Below, in pieces: positions 34,913-44,047 of a stretch of DNA of 64,000 nt. The stretch is taken from NCBI RefSeq assembly GCF_019511605.1, contig NZ_JAEUAV010000003.1:124001-188000 (forward strand), written 5' to 3'. The position numbers and the translations under genes are program-made. Under the pieces are notes generated by a model. It did no database searches, was not told the origin of the DNA, and saw only the letters and a program-made list of their open reading frames with translations. Source of the DNA: Paraburkholderia phenoliruptrix. Lineage in GTDB: Bacteria > Pseudomonadota > Gammaproteobacteria > Burkholderiales > Burkholderiaceae. Numbering within the stretch: the stretch's first letter is position 1; every line of letters begins with the position of its first letter.

Positions 34913-35142
34913 GTTCTTATGCGAACGCTACAGTCAGGGCAGTATAGCTAAGGCGCCATTTTTTTGCGCGCAGCCAGATCAAGCGCGAGGCCCGCTGCGC
35001 CCGCTTCGCGCTCAATGTCCCGGTTATTCGCGGGGACATTGCTGCGGCAATGCGGATCGATGCGTTCAGGCAAAATACGGGCTGCGTGCTTTACGTGTGC
35101 ATTAGCGCGCCTTTCGTTTTCTGCCTGTTCAACGAGTCCATC

Positions 35143-35994
35143 ATGTCGACCACCGCGCATTCCGATCTTACTACCAGCCTCGACGGGAATGAAACCGCCG
35201 ACCGTGCGCGGCGCTTCGGCGGCATTGCGCGACTGTACGGCGCGCCGGCGCTCGCGGCTTTCGAAGCCGCGCATGTCGCGGTGATCGGCATTGGCGGCGT
35301 CGGCTCGTGGGTGGCCGAAGCGCTCGCGCGCAGCGCCGTCGGCACGCTCACGCTGATCGATCTCGACAACGTTGCCGAAAGCAACACGAACCGGCAGATA
35401 CACGCGCTCGACGGCAACTACGGGAAACCGAAGGTCGAAGCAATGGCCGAGCGCATCGCGGCGATCAATCCGTTTTGCGACGTGCGCCTCGTCGAGGACT
35501 TTGTCGAGCCCGACAATTTCGCGGCGACGCTCGGTGACGGCTTCGATTATGTGATCGATGCGATCGACAGCGTGCGCACCAAAACCGCGCTGATCGCGTG
35601 GTGCGTCGAGCGCAAGCAGCCGTTGATCACGATTGGCGGGGCGGGCGGACAACTCGACCCGACGCGTATCCGCATCGACGATCTGGCGTTGACGATTCAG
35701 GACCCGCTGCTCTCCAAAGTGCGCGGGCAATTGCGCAAGCAGCACGGCTTTCCGCGCGGACCAAAAGCAAAGTTCAAGGTGAGCGCCGTGTATTCGGACG
35801 AGCCGCTCATCTATCCGGAAGCTGCCGTTTGCGACATGGACGAGCAGGCGGAGCACGTGAGCACGTCGCCGGGCCATACCGGGCCGGTGGGTCTGAATTG
35901 CGCGGGCTTTGGTTCGAGCGTATGCGTCACGGCGAGCTTTGGTTTCGCCGCGGCCGCGCATGTGTTGCGGGCGCTCGCGAGACAGGCAGGGTAG
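35143..35994 (+). CDS. tcdA: tRNA threonylcarbamoyladenosine dehydratase
   Basis: 283-residue E1/ThiF-like ATP-dependent enzyme that cyclises t6A37 of tRNA to ct6A. The nucleotide motif is VAVIGIGGVGSWVAEAL, followed by LIDLDNVAESNTNRQI and VIDAIDSVRTKTALI. The end carries GSSVCVTASFGFAAAAHVLR. The ATG at 35143 was preferred to an in-frame start at 35050, which would add 31 residues without homology. It is also known as YgdL/CsdL. CsdA-CsdE partners are not in the window. Confidence 0.94.
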   Translation: MSTTAHSDLTTSLDGNETADRARRFGGIARLYGAPALAAFEAAHVAVIGIGGVGSWVAEALARSAVGTLTLIDLDNVAESNTNRQIHALDGNYGKPKVEAMAERIAAINPFCDVRLVEDFVEPDNFAATLGDGFDYVIDAIDSVRTKTALIAWCVERKQPLITIGGAGGQLDPTRIRIDDLALTIQDPLLSKVRGQLRKQHGFPRGPKAKFKVSAVYSDEPLIYPEAAVCDMDEQAEHVSTSPGHTGPVGLNCAGFGSSVCVTASFGFAAAAHVLRALARQAG

Positions 35995-36155
35995 CGCCTG
36001 TCTGGCTGTCTGCCTGAGGCGCGATAACCAGAGGGGCGGCGGCGCGTGGCAGACCGCCGTGGCACGCATGCTGTACGTTGCGGCGCCGCGCAGCACGCCG
36101 CGCCACCCTTGCGGTGCGCGGCGCCATGCAGCGCCGTGCGCGACTGCTACATCCC

Positions 36156-37004
36156 CTAGTTCAGTGCGGCGCTCAGCTTGCGCCGCCATTGCGCAACCAG
36201 CTCCGGCTGATGCGCGGCCAGATCGAACACTGAGAGCATCGTCTTGCGGCCGATATCGTCGCGGAACGTGCGGTCCGTTTGCACGATCGCAAGCAGATGT
36301 TCGAGCGCGCCCGCATATTTGCGTCGCGCGATAAATGCGCTCGCCAGATCGAAGCGCGCTTCCAGATCTTCCGGGTGACTCGCGACGTGCGCTTCGAGCG
36401 CGTCGGTAGGCGGCAGGTCGGCAGCGGCGTCCACGGCGTCGAGGCGCGTCTTGATCGCGTTAAAGCGCGCGTCGATGCCCTGCGTCGTTTTCGGCGACAG
36501 CAGATCCACTTCGTTGCGCGCTTCGTCGATCCGGTTGTCGTCGAGCAGCATTTCGATGCGGTCGAGGCGCGCCTCGTCGAAGCCCGGGTCGATTGCCAGC
36601 GCGGCCTGCAACGCCTCGTAAGCCTCGTCGCGGCGGCCCTCGGCGAGCGCAGCTTGCGCCTCGAGGCGCGCCGCGTCCGCGCCTTGCGGCACGAGCCGCT
36701 CGATAAACTCGCGCAGTTGTCCTTCAGGCAGCACGCCGACGAACTGATCGACCGGCCGACCGTCCGCGAATGCCATGACGTGCGGAATGCTGCGCACCTG
36801 GAAGTGCGCGGCGAGCTCCTGGTTCTCGTCCACATTCACCTTGACGAGCTTCCATTTGCCGCCGGCTTCGGCCTCGAGCTTTTCCAGCATCGGGCCGAGC
36901 GTTTTGCAGGGGCCGCACCACGGCGCCCAGAAATCGACCAGCACAGGGGCCAGTGTCGACGCCGTGATGACGTCCTTTTCAAATGTGGCCAGAGTGGTGT
37001 CCAT
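36156..37004 (-). CDS. cnoX: Chaperedoxin CnoX / YbbN-type thioredoxin with TPR tail
   Basis: 282-residue protein with an N-terminal thioredoxin domain (active site WAPWCGPCKTLGPML near residues 26-40) and about 170 residues of TPR-like helices. Proteins of this type hold clients for GroEL under oxidative stress. The intact CGPC site means redox activity is possible, unlike the E. coli homologue, whose active-site position is SXXC. ATG 37004 has GAGGA upstream. It is a single gene, convergent with tcdA. Confidence 0.92.
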   Translation of the reverse strand: MDTTLATFEKDVITASTLAPVLVDFWAPWCGPCKTLGPMLEKLEAEAGGKWKLVKVNVDENQELAAHFQVRSIPHVMAFADGRPVDQFVGVLPEGQLREFIERLVPQGADAARLEAQAALAEGRRDEAYEALQAALAIDPGFDEARLDRIEMLLDDNRIDEARNEVDLLSPKTTQGIDARFNAIKTRLDAVDAAADLPPTDALEAHVASHPEDLEARFDLASAFIARRKYAGALEHLLAIVQTDRTFRDDIGRKTMLSVFDLAAHQPELVAQWRRKLSAALN

Positions 37005-37118
37005 TGCATCCTCGTCGATAAAACGGTTGGTCGTTTAGGTGGGGCCGAACTGCGCGGATTCAATGCGCGCCATGACGACGGCATGGGTTTCCTTCATGCC
37101 TGGCGCTATGCGTTGCCG

Positions 37119-37994
37119 TCACTTCTTTTGCGGCAGCGCGATCCATTCAGTTTCGCCCGGCACCTTGCCCATTTCCTGATTCGTCCACGCGAGCTTCGCA
37201 GCTTCGATCTTCTCGCGCGAACTCGCGACAAAATTCCATTCGATAAACCGCTCGCCGTCGAGCCTTTCGCCGCCCAGCACCATCACGCGCGCGCCGTGCG
37301 TGCTTGCCAGCGTGACGGTTTCGTCGAGCGCGAGCACGGCCATCTGCCCGACTTCGAGCGGCGCGCCGTCGATTTCCAGATCGCCTTCCACCAGATACAC
37401 GCCGCGTTCCTCGTGCTCCGGTTCGAGCGCGAAGGCGCTGCCCGGCGCGAACTCAGCCGCCACGTACAGCGTGCCCGAAAACGTGCGAACCGGCGAGCTC
37501 TCGCCGAAGGCCGTGCCCGCGATCACGCGCAGCGTGACGCCGTTGCGCTCGACTACCGGCAGCGTATGCGCCGCGTGATGCGCGAAGGACGGCTCGACGT
37601 CCTCGTCGTCGAGCGGCAACGCAACCCACGTCTGAATGCCGTGGATGGTCTGGCCTTTTGCGCGATCTTCGGCGGGCGTGCGCTCCGAATGCACGATGCC
37701 GCGCCCGGCAGTCATCCAGTTGACGTCGCCAGGGACGATTTTCTGCTCCGAACCGAGACTGTCGCGATGCATGATCGCGCCTTCGAACAGAAACGTCACG
37801 GTGGCGAGGCCGATATGCGGATGCGGACGCACGTCGAGACCGACGCCGGGCTGCAGCGTGGCCGGCCCCATGTGGTCGAAGAAAATGAAAGGGCCGATCA
37901 GGCGCGCGGCCATGGCCGGCAGCACACGCCGCACTGTCAGACTGCCGACATCGCGCAGATGCGGTTTGAGAACTGCCTTGATCGAAGAGGACAT
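37119..37994 (-). CDS. Pirin-family protein
   Basis: 291-residue bicupin of the pirin family. The metal site is visible in RPHPHIGLATVTFLFEGAI and GDVNWMTAGRGIVHSE, giving two His, one His and one Glu. Bacterial pirins include quercetinases and redox-linked regulators, and the substrate here is unknown. ATG 37994 begins the homologous part; the frame is open for 42 more codons upstream without family sequence. Confidence 0.92.
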   Translation of the reverse strand: MSSSIKAVLKPHLRDVGSLTVRRVLPAMAARLIGPFIFFDHMGPATLQPGVGLDVRPHPHIGLATVTFLFEGAIMHRDSLGSEQKIVPGDVNWMTAGRGIVHSERTPAEDRAKGQTIHGIQTWVALPLDDEDVEPSFAHHAAHTLPVVERNGVTLRVIAGTAFGESSPVRTFSGTLYVAAEFAPGSAFALEPEHEERGVYLVEGDLEIDGAPLEVGQMAVLALDETVTLASTHGARVMVLGGERLDGERFIEWNFVASSREKIEAAKLAWTNQEMGKVPGETEWIALPQKK

Positions 37995-38175
37995 GAGCGG
38001 GCTCGGCGAAAAGAGAGAAGGGCACGGAAGAACAGGCTTAAGCGACGATTCTACTGCGGAGGCCGAAACGGCGACTTTTCGCGCACCCGCAGTCCGCCAA
38101 GCCGTAGGACGGGCGGGCACGTGCGGCGCCGCTCTCCGCTAAACTGACGGGTTCGATACTCTATTGGAGACCGGG

Positions 38176-39057
38176 ATGTCGCCCAGGGATCTGCTGCTCG
38201 CGCTGGTCGTCGTGATTGCGTGGGGCGTCAATTTCGTTGTCATCAAGGTGGGTTTGCATGGCGTGCCGCCCATGTTGCTCGGCGCACTGCGCTTCACGCT
38301 CGCCGCGCTGCCGGCGGTGTTCTTCGTCAGGCGCCCGCAGTTGCCGTGGCGCTGGCTTCTCGCCTACGGCCTGACCATTTCGCTCGGACAGTTCGCGTTC
38401 CTGTTCTCCGCCATGTATGTGGGCATGCCGGCGGGGCTCGCTTCGCTGGTGTTGCAGGCGCAGGCTTTCTTCACGCTGATCTTCGCCGCGTTGTTTCTGC
38501 ATGAGCGCTTCCGTTTGCCGAACGTGGTCGGGCTGCTGATTGCGGCCGCCGGGCTCGCCGTGATCGGTATGCAGGGCGGTCATGCAATGACGCTCGCGGG
38601 CTTTGTGCTCACGCTGTGCGCCGCGTGCTCGTGGGCGCTCGGCAATATCGTCACGAAGAAAGTCGGCAAAGTGGATCTGGTCGGCCTGGTGGTGTGGGGC
38701 AGTCTGATTCCGCCCGTGCCGTTCTTTGCTTTGTCTTATGCGCTCGAGGGGCCGCAGCGGATCACCGCGGCGCTGTCCGGCATCAGCGCGATGTCGATTT
38801 TCGCGATCGTCTATTTGGCATTTATCGCCACGCTGCTCGGCTACGGTTTGTGGAGCCGGCTGCTGTCGCGCTATCCGGCGAGCCAGGTCGCGCCGTTTTC
38901 GCTGCTGGTGCCGATTGTGGGCCTTGCCTCCGCATCCATCTTTCTCGACGAACGGCTTTCCGCCGCGCAGATTGCGGGCGCGCTGCTCGTGATGGCCGGG
39001 CTTGGGGTGAACGTGTTCGGCGGCTGGCTCGTGCAGCGGCTCTCGCCGGCGCGCTGA
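38176..39057 (+). CDS. EamA-type DMT superfamily exporter
   Basis: 293-residue inner-membrane protein with about ten membrane segments and two EamA repeats (residues about 5-135 and 145-285). The second repeat starts at FVLTLCAACSWALGNIVTKK and ends VPIVGLASASIFLDERLSAAQIAGALLVMAG. It resembles the O-acetylserine/cysteine exporter branch (EamA), but substrate cannot be assigned. ATG 38176 has GGAG 6 bases upstream, which favours it over a TTG at 38164. Confidence 0.9.
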   Translation: MSPRDLLLALVVVIAWGVNFVVIKVGLHGVPPMLLGALRFTLAALPAVFFVRRPQLPWRWLLAYGLTISLGQFAFLFSAMYVGMPAGLASLVLQAQAFFTLIFAALFLHERFRLPNVVGLLIAAAGLAVIGMQGGHAMTLAGFVLTLCAACSWALGNIVTKKVGKVDLVGLVVWGSLIPPVPFFALSYALEGPQRITAALSGISAMSIFAIVYLAFIATLLGYGLWSRLLSRYPASQVAPFSLLVPIVGLASASIFLDERLSAAQIAGALLVMAGLGVNVFGGWLVQRLSPAR

Positions 39058-39088
39058 AGCGGCCGGCCCACCATGCGCTCTGCGCGCA

Positions 39089-40684
39089 CTACGTCATGCG
39101 GTTCTTGGCGAGCGGCGGATTCGCCGCGAAGTAGCGCTTGATGCCGTTCATGATCGCGTCGGCCATCTTGTCGCGATAGGCGTCGTCGTTCAGGCGCCGC
39201 TCCTCGTCCGGATTGCTGATGAACGCCGTTTCCACGAGGATGGAAGGAATGTCAGGCGCCTTCAGCACCGCGAAGCCCGCCTGTTCCACCGACCCCTTGT
39301 GCAGCTTGTTGATGCCGCCAATTTCCTTGAGCACGAAGTTGCCGTAGCGCATGGAGTCGCGAATCTGCGCGGTGGTGGACATATCGAACAGCGCGCGGTT
39401 GACCGTGGCGTCGGCGGACTTGATGTTGATGCCGCCAATCTGGTCCGACGAGTTTTCCTTGTTCGCCATCCAGCGTGCGGCCGCGCTCGAGGCGCCATGC
39501 TCCGACAACGCGAACACCGACGAGCCGCGTGCCTCGGGCGTGGTGAACGCGTCCGCGTGAATCGACACGAAAAGGTCCGCACCCACGCGCCGCGCCTTTT
39601 GAACGCGCACGTTCAGCGGCACGAAGAAGTCGGCGTCGCGGGTCATCATGGCGCGCATGTTCGGCTGCGCGTCGATCTTCGCGCGCAGCTTCTTCGCGAT
39701 GTCGAGTGCGACATGCTTTTCGTAAGTGCCCGAGCCGCCGATCGCGCCCGGGTCCTCGCCGCCATGTCCCGGATCGATTGCAACGGTCAGCAGGCGCACC
39801 GTGTTGCTCTTGCCGGACTTCGGCGCGGTAAATGCGTACGTGTCGTCGCCGCTGTCGTCGTTGTTGAGACTGCTGTTGCCGCTGCCCTTGTTGTTGCGAG
39901 CGATGGCGGCCGGCGGCGTGGCGGGCGCGCCAGGCGTCGACGGCTTGGCGATGATGGGCGGCAACGAGGGCGACAACGAGGGCGACGGCGACGCGCCATG
40001 CGCAGGTGCACGCGGCGCCGCCGGTGCGGCGCTGCTGCCGCCGTTTTGCGCATAGCGCTCGAAGAACGCTTCGCTGTTGTCGGCAAGGGGCGGCGTCGTG
40101 CCGGGGCCGCTCAACGTGGCGGGCGGCGCGTTGTTCTCTTCGTTCAGGGTTTGCTGCTTGCGCTCGCTTTGCGCGAGCAGTTCCATCAACGGATCGGGCG
40201 CGACCGCCGGATACAGGTCGAACACCAGCCGGTACTTGTAGGCGCCGACGGGCGGCAGCGTGAACACCTGGGGCTTCACCGAGCCCTTCAGATCGAACAC
40301 CATGCGCACCACGTGCGGCTGGAATTGCCCCACGCGCACCGACTGGATTTGCGGATCGTTCGGTGTGATCTTCGAAACCAGGTCCTTCAGCGCCTGATCG
40401 AGGTCGAGACCGCTCAGGTCGACGACGAGCCGGTCGGGGCCCTGGAGCAATTGCTGGGCATTCTGCAGAGGCTGATCGGATTCGATCGTCACACGCGTGT
40501 AATCGCGCGCAGGCCACACGCGCACGCCGAGCACCGAGCTGGCGTGCGCGAGACGCGGCGCCACGAGGCCTAGCACAAGCGTGGATGCGCCCGCGCGCAA
40601 AATCTGCCGGCGCCGCCAGTTATGCGTTGCGGTGGCCGCTGATTCGATCGAGCGGAACGGTTTGATCAACATCTTTCGAGACAT
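39089..40684 (-). CDS. amiC: N-acetylmuramoyl-L-alanine amidase (AmiC-type)
   Basis: 531-residue periplasmic zinc amidase that cuts the amide between MurNAc and the peptide stem during daughter-cell separation. The N-terminus has a twin-arginine signal (WRRRQILRAGASTLVLGLV...AHA), then an AMIN domain (GVRVWPARDYTRVTIESDQP onward), a long Pro/Ser/Ala/Asn-rich linker, and a C-terminal Amidase_3 domain with zinc ligands in AIDPGHGGEDPGAIG, SIHADAFT and the catalytic Glu in VETAFISNPDEE. ATG 40684 has AGGAAAGG upstream and overlaps the tsaE end by 19 bases, so tsaE-amiC form an operon. Confidence 0.95.
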   Translation of the reverse strand: MSRKMLIKPFRSIESAATATHNWRRRQILRAGASTLVLGLVAPRLAHASSVLGVRVWPARDYTRVTIESDQPLQNAQQLLQGPDRLVVDLSGLDLDQALKDLVSKITPNDPQIQSVRVGQFQPHVVRMVFDLKGSVKPQVFTLPPVGAYKYRLVFDLYPAVAPDPLMELLAQSERKQQTLNEENNAPPATLSGPGTTPPLADNSEAFFERYAQNGGSSAAPAAPRAPAHGASPSPSLSPSLPPIIAKPSTPGAPATPPAAIARNNKGSGNSSLNNDDSGDDTYAFTAPKSGKSNTVRLLTVAIDPGHGGEDPGAIGGSGTYEKHVALDIAKKLRAKIDAQPNMRAMMTRDADFFVPLNVRVQKARRVGADLFVSIHADAFTTPEARGSSVFALSEHGASSAAARWMANKENSSDQIGGINIKSADATVNRALFDMSTTAQIRDSMRYGNFVLKEIGGINKLHKGSVEQAGFAVLKAPDIPSILVETAFISNPDEERRLNDDAYRDKMADAIMNGIKRYFAANPPLAKNRMT

Positions 40685-41301
40685 GCCTTTCCTGTTTCGC
40701 TGTATGCCCGTGCGACGAGTACGCGGCCTTCGCCCTCGCTGTCCAGGTCGAGCGAGAAGACGAGATCCGGCACGCCGAGCAGCGCGCCCGCACGTTGCGG
40801 CCATTCGACGAGGCACACGGCGCCGCTGTCGAAATATTCGCGAAAGCCCGCGTCGGCCCATTCGGCCGGATCGGTGAATCTGTACAGATCGAAGTGATAA
40901 AGCGCGAGTTCCCCTACGGGCCGCGCGAGCACATAGGGCTCGACGAGCGTGTACGTGGGACTGCGCACACGGCCCGTATGACCGAGGCCGCGCAAGGTGG
41001 CGCGCACGAGTGTCGTTTTGCCGGCGCCGAGATCGCCGACCAGTTGCACCTGCAGACCGTGGAACGCGTGAGCGTTGGCGCTGCCGTGTTCGTTGCGCTC
41101 GTTGCGCTCGTTGCTTCGGTTTCTTTCGTCGCTTTGGTTCTTGCCGCCATGCGGCCCGCTTGCGCCTAGCGCCACGTGTTCGATGGCCTGCGCGAAGCGC
41201 TCGCCGAACGCGAGCGTGGCGGCTTCGTCCGCGAACGCAAAGGAGCGTTCGAGCAGAACTGCGGCGGGCGGCGCGATCGCGTGATCGGGATGGTCAGGCA
41301 T
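40666..41301 (-). CDS. tsaE: tRNA t6A biosynthesis ATPase TsaE, with a repeat insertion
   Basis: 211-residue P-loop ATPase that drives the TsaBDE complex making t6A37 on tRNA. Walker A is VGDLGAGKTTLVRATLRGLG, followed by VRSPTYTLVEPY and YHFDLYRF. Compared with the usual length of about 150-160, it carries an N-terminal extra of about 30 residues plus a hydrophilic insertion GGKNQSDERNRSNERNERNE just before the P-loop strand, encoded by a 9-base tandem repeat. The start at 41301 is inferred from homology. Confidence 0.93.
   Translation of the reverse strand: MPDHPDHAIAPPAAVLLERSFAFADEAATLAFGERFAQAIEHVALGASGPHGGKNQSDERNRSNERNERNEHGSANAHAFHGLQVQLVGDLGAGKTTLVRATLRGLGHTGRVRSPTYTLVEPYVLARPVGELALYHFDLYRFTDPAEWADAGFREYFDSGAVCLVEWPQRAGALLGVPDLVFSLDLDSEGEGRVLVARAYSETGKACLERC
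41091..41116. repeat. 9-bp tandem repeat inside tsaE
   Basis: CGTTGCGCT occurs twice in direct succession (41091-41099, 41100-41108) followed by CGTTGCTT. On the coding strand this reads NERNERNE, the core of the hydrophilic insertion in TsaE. The unit is a multiple of three, so copy-number change would keep frame. Confidence 0.8.
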
Positions 41302-41342
41302 TCTCGTAAAATGACGTGATGAACCGAAGTCCGGAGTCCCCC

Positions 41343-42566
41343 ATGTGCCCTGTGTCCGACGCGCCTGCATCTGGCGGCGAGGCGCATGCCGAGCGTCAAT
41401 TCGATGAAGCGGCGCTGCGTTCGCTCGCGCAGGACATCAAGACGTGGGGCCGCGAACTGGGTTTCGGGGCAATCGGCATTAGCGACACCGACCTCCGCGC
41501 TGCCGAAGCGCCGCTTGCAGCCTGGCTGGAGGCGGGTTGCCACGGCGAAATGGATTATATGGCCAAACACGGCATGAAACGCGCGCGGCCTGCGGAGCTT
41601 GTGGCCGGCACGCTACGTGTGATTACTGCGCGCATCGCCTATTTGCCCGCCGAGGCATTGAATGGAAAGCCCCCCGCAAGCGAGCTGCAAGAAGCGCCGC
41701 CAGGCCGCGACTGGCGGGCCGCCGAGCATGCGCGGCTGACGGATCCGTCGGCGGCCGTCGTCTCCATTTATGCGCGCGGCCGCGACTATCACAAGGTGAT
41801 GCGTAACCGTCTGCAACAACTGTCAGAGAAAATTCAGGCGCAGATTGGCGCGTTCGGTTATCGCGTGTTTACCGACTCCGCGCCGGTGCTCGAGGTCGAG
41901 CTCGCGCAGAAAGCCGGCATTGGCTGGCGCGGCAAACACACGTTGCTCTTGCAACGGGATGCGGGCTCGCTGTTTTTCCTCGGCGAGATTTATGTCGACG
42001 TGCCCTTGCCGACCGACGCCGAAACCTCGCCCGAGACCGCGCCGCAAGAGCCGGGCTCGCATTGCGGCAGTTGTACGCGTTGCATCGGCGCGTGTCCGAC
42101 TGGAGCGATTGTCGGGCCTTATAAGGTGGATGCGCGTCTGTGCATCTCGTATCTGACTATCGAACTGAGGGGCAGCATTCCGGTCGAGATGCGTCCGCTG
42201 ATCGGCAATCGCGTCTATGGCTGCGACGACTGCCAGCTCGTGTGTCCCTGGAACAAGTTCGCGCAAGCCGCGCCGGTCGCGGACTTCGATGTGCGGCACG
42301 GGCTCGACCGCGCGTCGCTGGTGGAACTGTTCGGCTGGAGCGAGGACGAGTTCGACGCGCGCATGCAAGGCAGCGCGATCCGGCGCATCGGCTACGAACG
42401 CTGGTTGCGCAACCTCGCCGTCGGTATGGGCAATGCGCTGCGTGCGTCGCGCGACACCTTGAGCGCCGAGGCACGCGAGGCGATTGTCGACGCACTCGAA
42501 CGCCGGGCCGACGACGCATCCGCGCTCGTGCGGGAGCACGTGCAATGGGCGCTCGAAGCGGCGTAA
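41343..42566 (+). CDS. queG: Epoxyqueuosine reductase
   Basis: 407-residue cobalamin/iron-sulfur enzyme of the last step of queuosine synthesis: epoxyqueuosine to queuosine in tRNA. Two ferredoxin-type clusters are visible, HCGSCTRCIGACPTGAIVG and CDDCQLVCPWNKF. The N-terminal WGRELGFGAIGISD and EMDYMAKHG blocks are typical. ATG 41343 has GGAG 6 bases before it; ATG 41319 (eight residues longer) lacks a ribosome site. It is divergent from tsaE with 41 bases between. Confidence 0.95.
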   Translation: MCPVSDAPASGGEAHAERQFDEAALRSLAQDIKTWGRELGFGAIGISDTDLRAAEAPLAAWLEAGCHGEMDYMAKHGMKRARPAELVAGTLRVITARIAYLPAEALNGKPPASELQEAPPGRDWRAAEHARLTDPSAAVVSIYARGRDYHKVMRNRLQQLSEKIQAQIGAFGYRVFTDSAPVLEVELAQKAGIGWRGKHTLLLQRDAGSLFFLGEIYVDVPLPTDAETSPETAPQEPGSHCGSCTRCIGACPTGAIVGPYKVDARLCISYLTIELRGSIPVEMRPLIGNRVYGCDDCQLVCPWNKFAQAAPVADFDVRHGLDRASLVELFGWSEDEFDARMQGSAIRRIGYERWLRNLAVGMGNALRASRDTLSAEAREAIVDALERRADDASALVREHVQWALEAA

Positions 42567-42622
42567 AGTATCGGCAATTGATGGTTTGCGCTTGCAGTCA
42601 AGACACTGGCAAAGGAGGCGAT

Positions 42623-43093
42623 ATGTTCAACGCAGTGATCGATGCGCCGTTCGGCAAGGTCGGCATTCGGCTCGAAGGCGACGCTGTGCGTGAGATCGTC
42701 TATCTGCCGGAGTCCATGCAAAACGTGGCGCCCGACACGCCATTGGCGCAACGCGTTGCCGAGCAGATAGAGCGCTATTTCGCGGAGCCCTCGGCAAAAT
42801 TCGAATTGCCGCTCGCGCCCGTGGGCACCGCTTTCCGGCGGCGCGTGTGGCAGGCGCTGTGCGAAATTCCGCCCGGCGCGGTCGTGACCTATGGGCAACT
42901 GGCAAAGCAACTGGGCAGCGTGCCGCGCGCGGTTGGCCAGGCGTGCGGCGACAACTGTTTTCCCATCGTCGTTCCATGCCACCGCGTGGTGAGTTCGAGC
43001 GGCATCGGCGGATTCGCGCATCAGGCCGAAGAAGGCTTCTTTCGTAACGTCAAGCGCTGGTTGCTCGCGCATGAAGGCATTCCGTACGCATGA
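42623..43093 (+). CDS. ogt: Methylated-DNA--protein-cysteine methyltransferase
   Basis: 156-residue suicide repair protein for O6-alkylguanine. The acceptor Cys lies in FPIVVPCHRVVSSSG, and the DNA-recognition segment is TYGQLAKQLGSVPRAVGQA. The C-terminal domain is complete and a short N-terminal domain precedes it, as in Ogt. The ATG follows AAAGGAGG. The stop overlaps the xerD start by four bases. Confidence 0.95.
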   Translation: MFNAVIDAPFGKVGIRLEGDAVREIVYLPESMQNVAPDTPLAQRVAEQIERYFAEPSAKFELPLAPVGTAFRRRVWQALCEIPPGAVVTYGQLAKQLGSVPRAVGQACGDNCFPIVVPCHRVVSSSGIGGFAHQAEEGFFRNVKRWLLAHEGIPYA

Positions 43094-44034
43094 GCGATAC
43101 CCTGGTTGAAGACACAAGCGCGGGCTTGTCCCAGTCGCCTTTGTTCGCCGCGAGCTCCGCGTCGCTAGATGCTTTCTGCGACGCACTGTGGCTCGAGCAT
43201 GGGTTGTCGCGCAACACGCTCGACGCGTATCGCCGCGACCTGCGTCTGTTCAGCGAGTGGCTTGCGCAATCCCGCAATGCGTCACTCGACACCGCCAGCG
43301 AAGCCGATCTCAACGCGTATAGCGCGGTGCGTCAGAAAGACAAATCGACGTCGGCAAACCGGCGGCTTTCGGTGTTTCGCCGCTATTACGGCTGGGCCGT
43401 GCGCGAGCATCGCGCGCAAGTCGATCCCACGCTGCGCATCCGTTCGGCGAAGCAACCGCCGCGGTTCCCCTCCACGCTCAGCGAAGCGCAGGTCGAGGCG
43501 CTGCTCGGCGCACCGGATATAGACACGCCGTTGGGCCTGCGCGATCGCACGATGCTCGAACTGATGTACGCGAGCGGCTTGCGGGTTACGGAACTGGTCA
43601 CGCTCAAGACCGTGGAAGTGGGCCTGAACGAAGGCGTGGTGCGCGTGATGGGCAAGGGCTCCAAGGAGCGGCTGATTCCATTCGGCGAAGAGGCGCACGG
43701 CTGGATCGAGCGTTATCTGCGCGACGCGCGGCCGGCGCTGCTCGGCGCGCGCGCGGCCGATGCGCTGTTCGTGACCAACCGCGCCGAGGGCATGACGCGC
43801 CAGCAGTTCTGGAACATCATCAAGCGGCATGCGGCGGCTGCGGGCGTGCACGCGCCGTTGTCGCCGCACACGTTGCGGCATGCGTTCGCGACGCATCTGC
43901 TCAATCACGGCGCTGACCTGCGCGTAGTCCAACTGCTGCTCGGCCACACCGACATTTCGACCACGCAAATCTACACGCACGTGGCGCGCGAGCGGCTCAA
44001 GTCGCTGCATGCGATGCATCATCCGCGTGGCTAA
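43090..44034 (+). CDS. xerD: Tyrosine recombinase XerD
   Basis: 314-residue tyrosine recombinase for chromosome dimer resolution with XerC at dif. The catalytic set is Arg in ASGLRVTELVTL, Lys in GKGSKERLIPFG, His and Arg in SPHTLRHAFATHLL, His in LLGHTDIS and the nucleophile Tyr in TTQIYTHV. The N-terminal SAM-like DNA-binding domain spans about residues 20-110. It is the chromosomal housekeeping type: no phage or integron genes are near it. It overlaps ogt by four bases. Confidence 0.93.
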   Translation: MSDTLVEDTSAGLSQSPLFAASSASLDAFCDALWLEHGLSRNTLDAYRRDLRLFSEWLAQSRNASLDTASEADLNAYSAVRQKDKSTSANRRLSVFRRYYGWAVREHRAQVDPTLRIRSAKQPPRFPSTLSEAQVEALLGAPDIDTPLGLRDRTMLELMYASGLRVTELVTLKTVEVGLNEGVVRVMGKGSKERLIPFGEEAHGWIERYLRDARPALLGARAADALFVTNRAEGMTRQQFWNIIKRHAAAAGVHAPLSPHTLRHAFATHLLNHGADLRVVQLLLGHTDISTTQIYTHVARERLKSLHAMHHPRG

Positions 44035-44047
44035 TGCAGGCGCGCGT

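Noticed and set aside
36279..38147. Long plus-strand frame (over 600 codons) across cnoX and the pirin gene
   Set aside because: Both opposite-strand genes have full motif sets. High third-position GC leaves stop-free antisense frames; the translation is Arg/His-rich with no domain.
39299..40573. Long plus-strand frame (over 400 codons) opposite amiC
   Set aside because: It is antisense to a gene with intact AMIN and amidase domains; composition is typical of a GC-driven shadow frame.
43090..44034. Tyrosine recombinase as a sign of an integrated element
   Set aside because: The sequence is the XerD housekeeping type, coupled to ogt, and no att-like repeats, tRNA or phage genes adjoin it.
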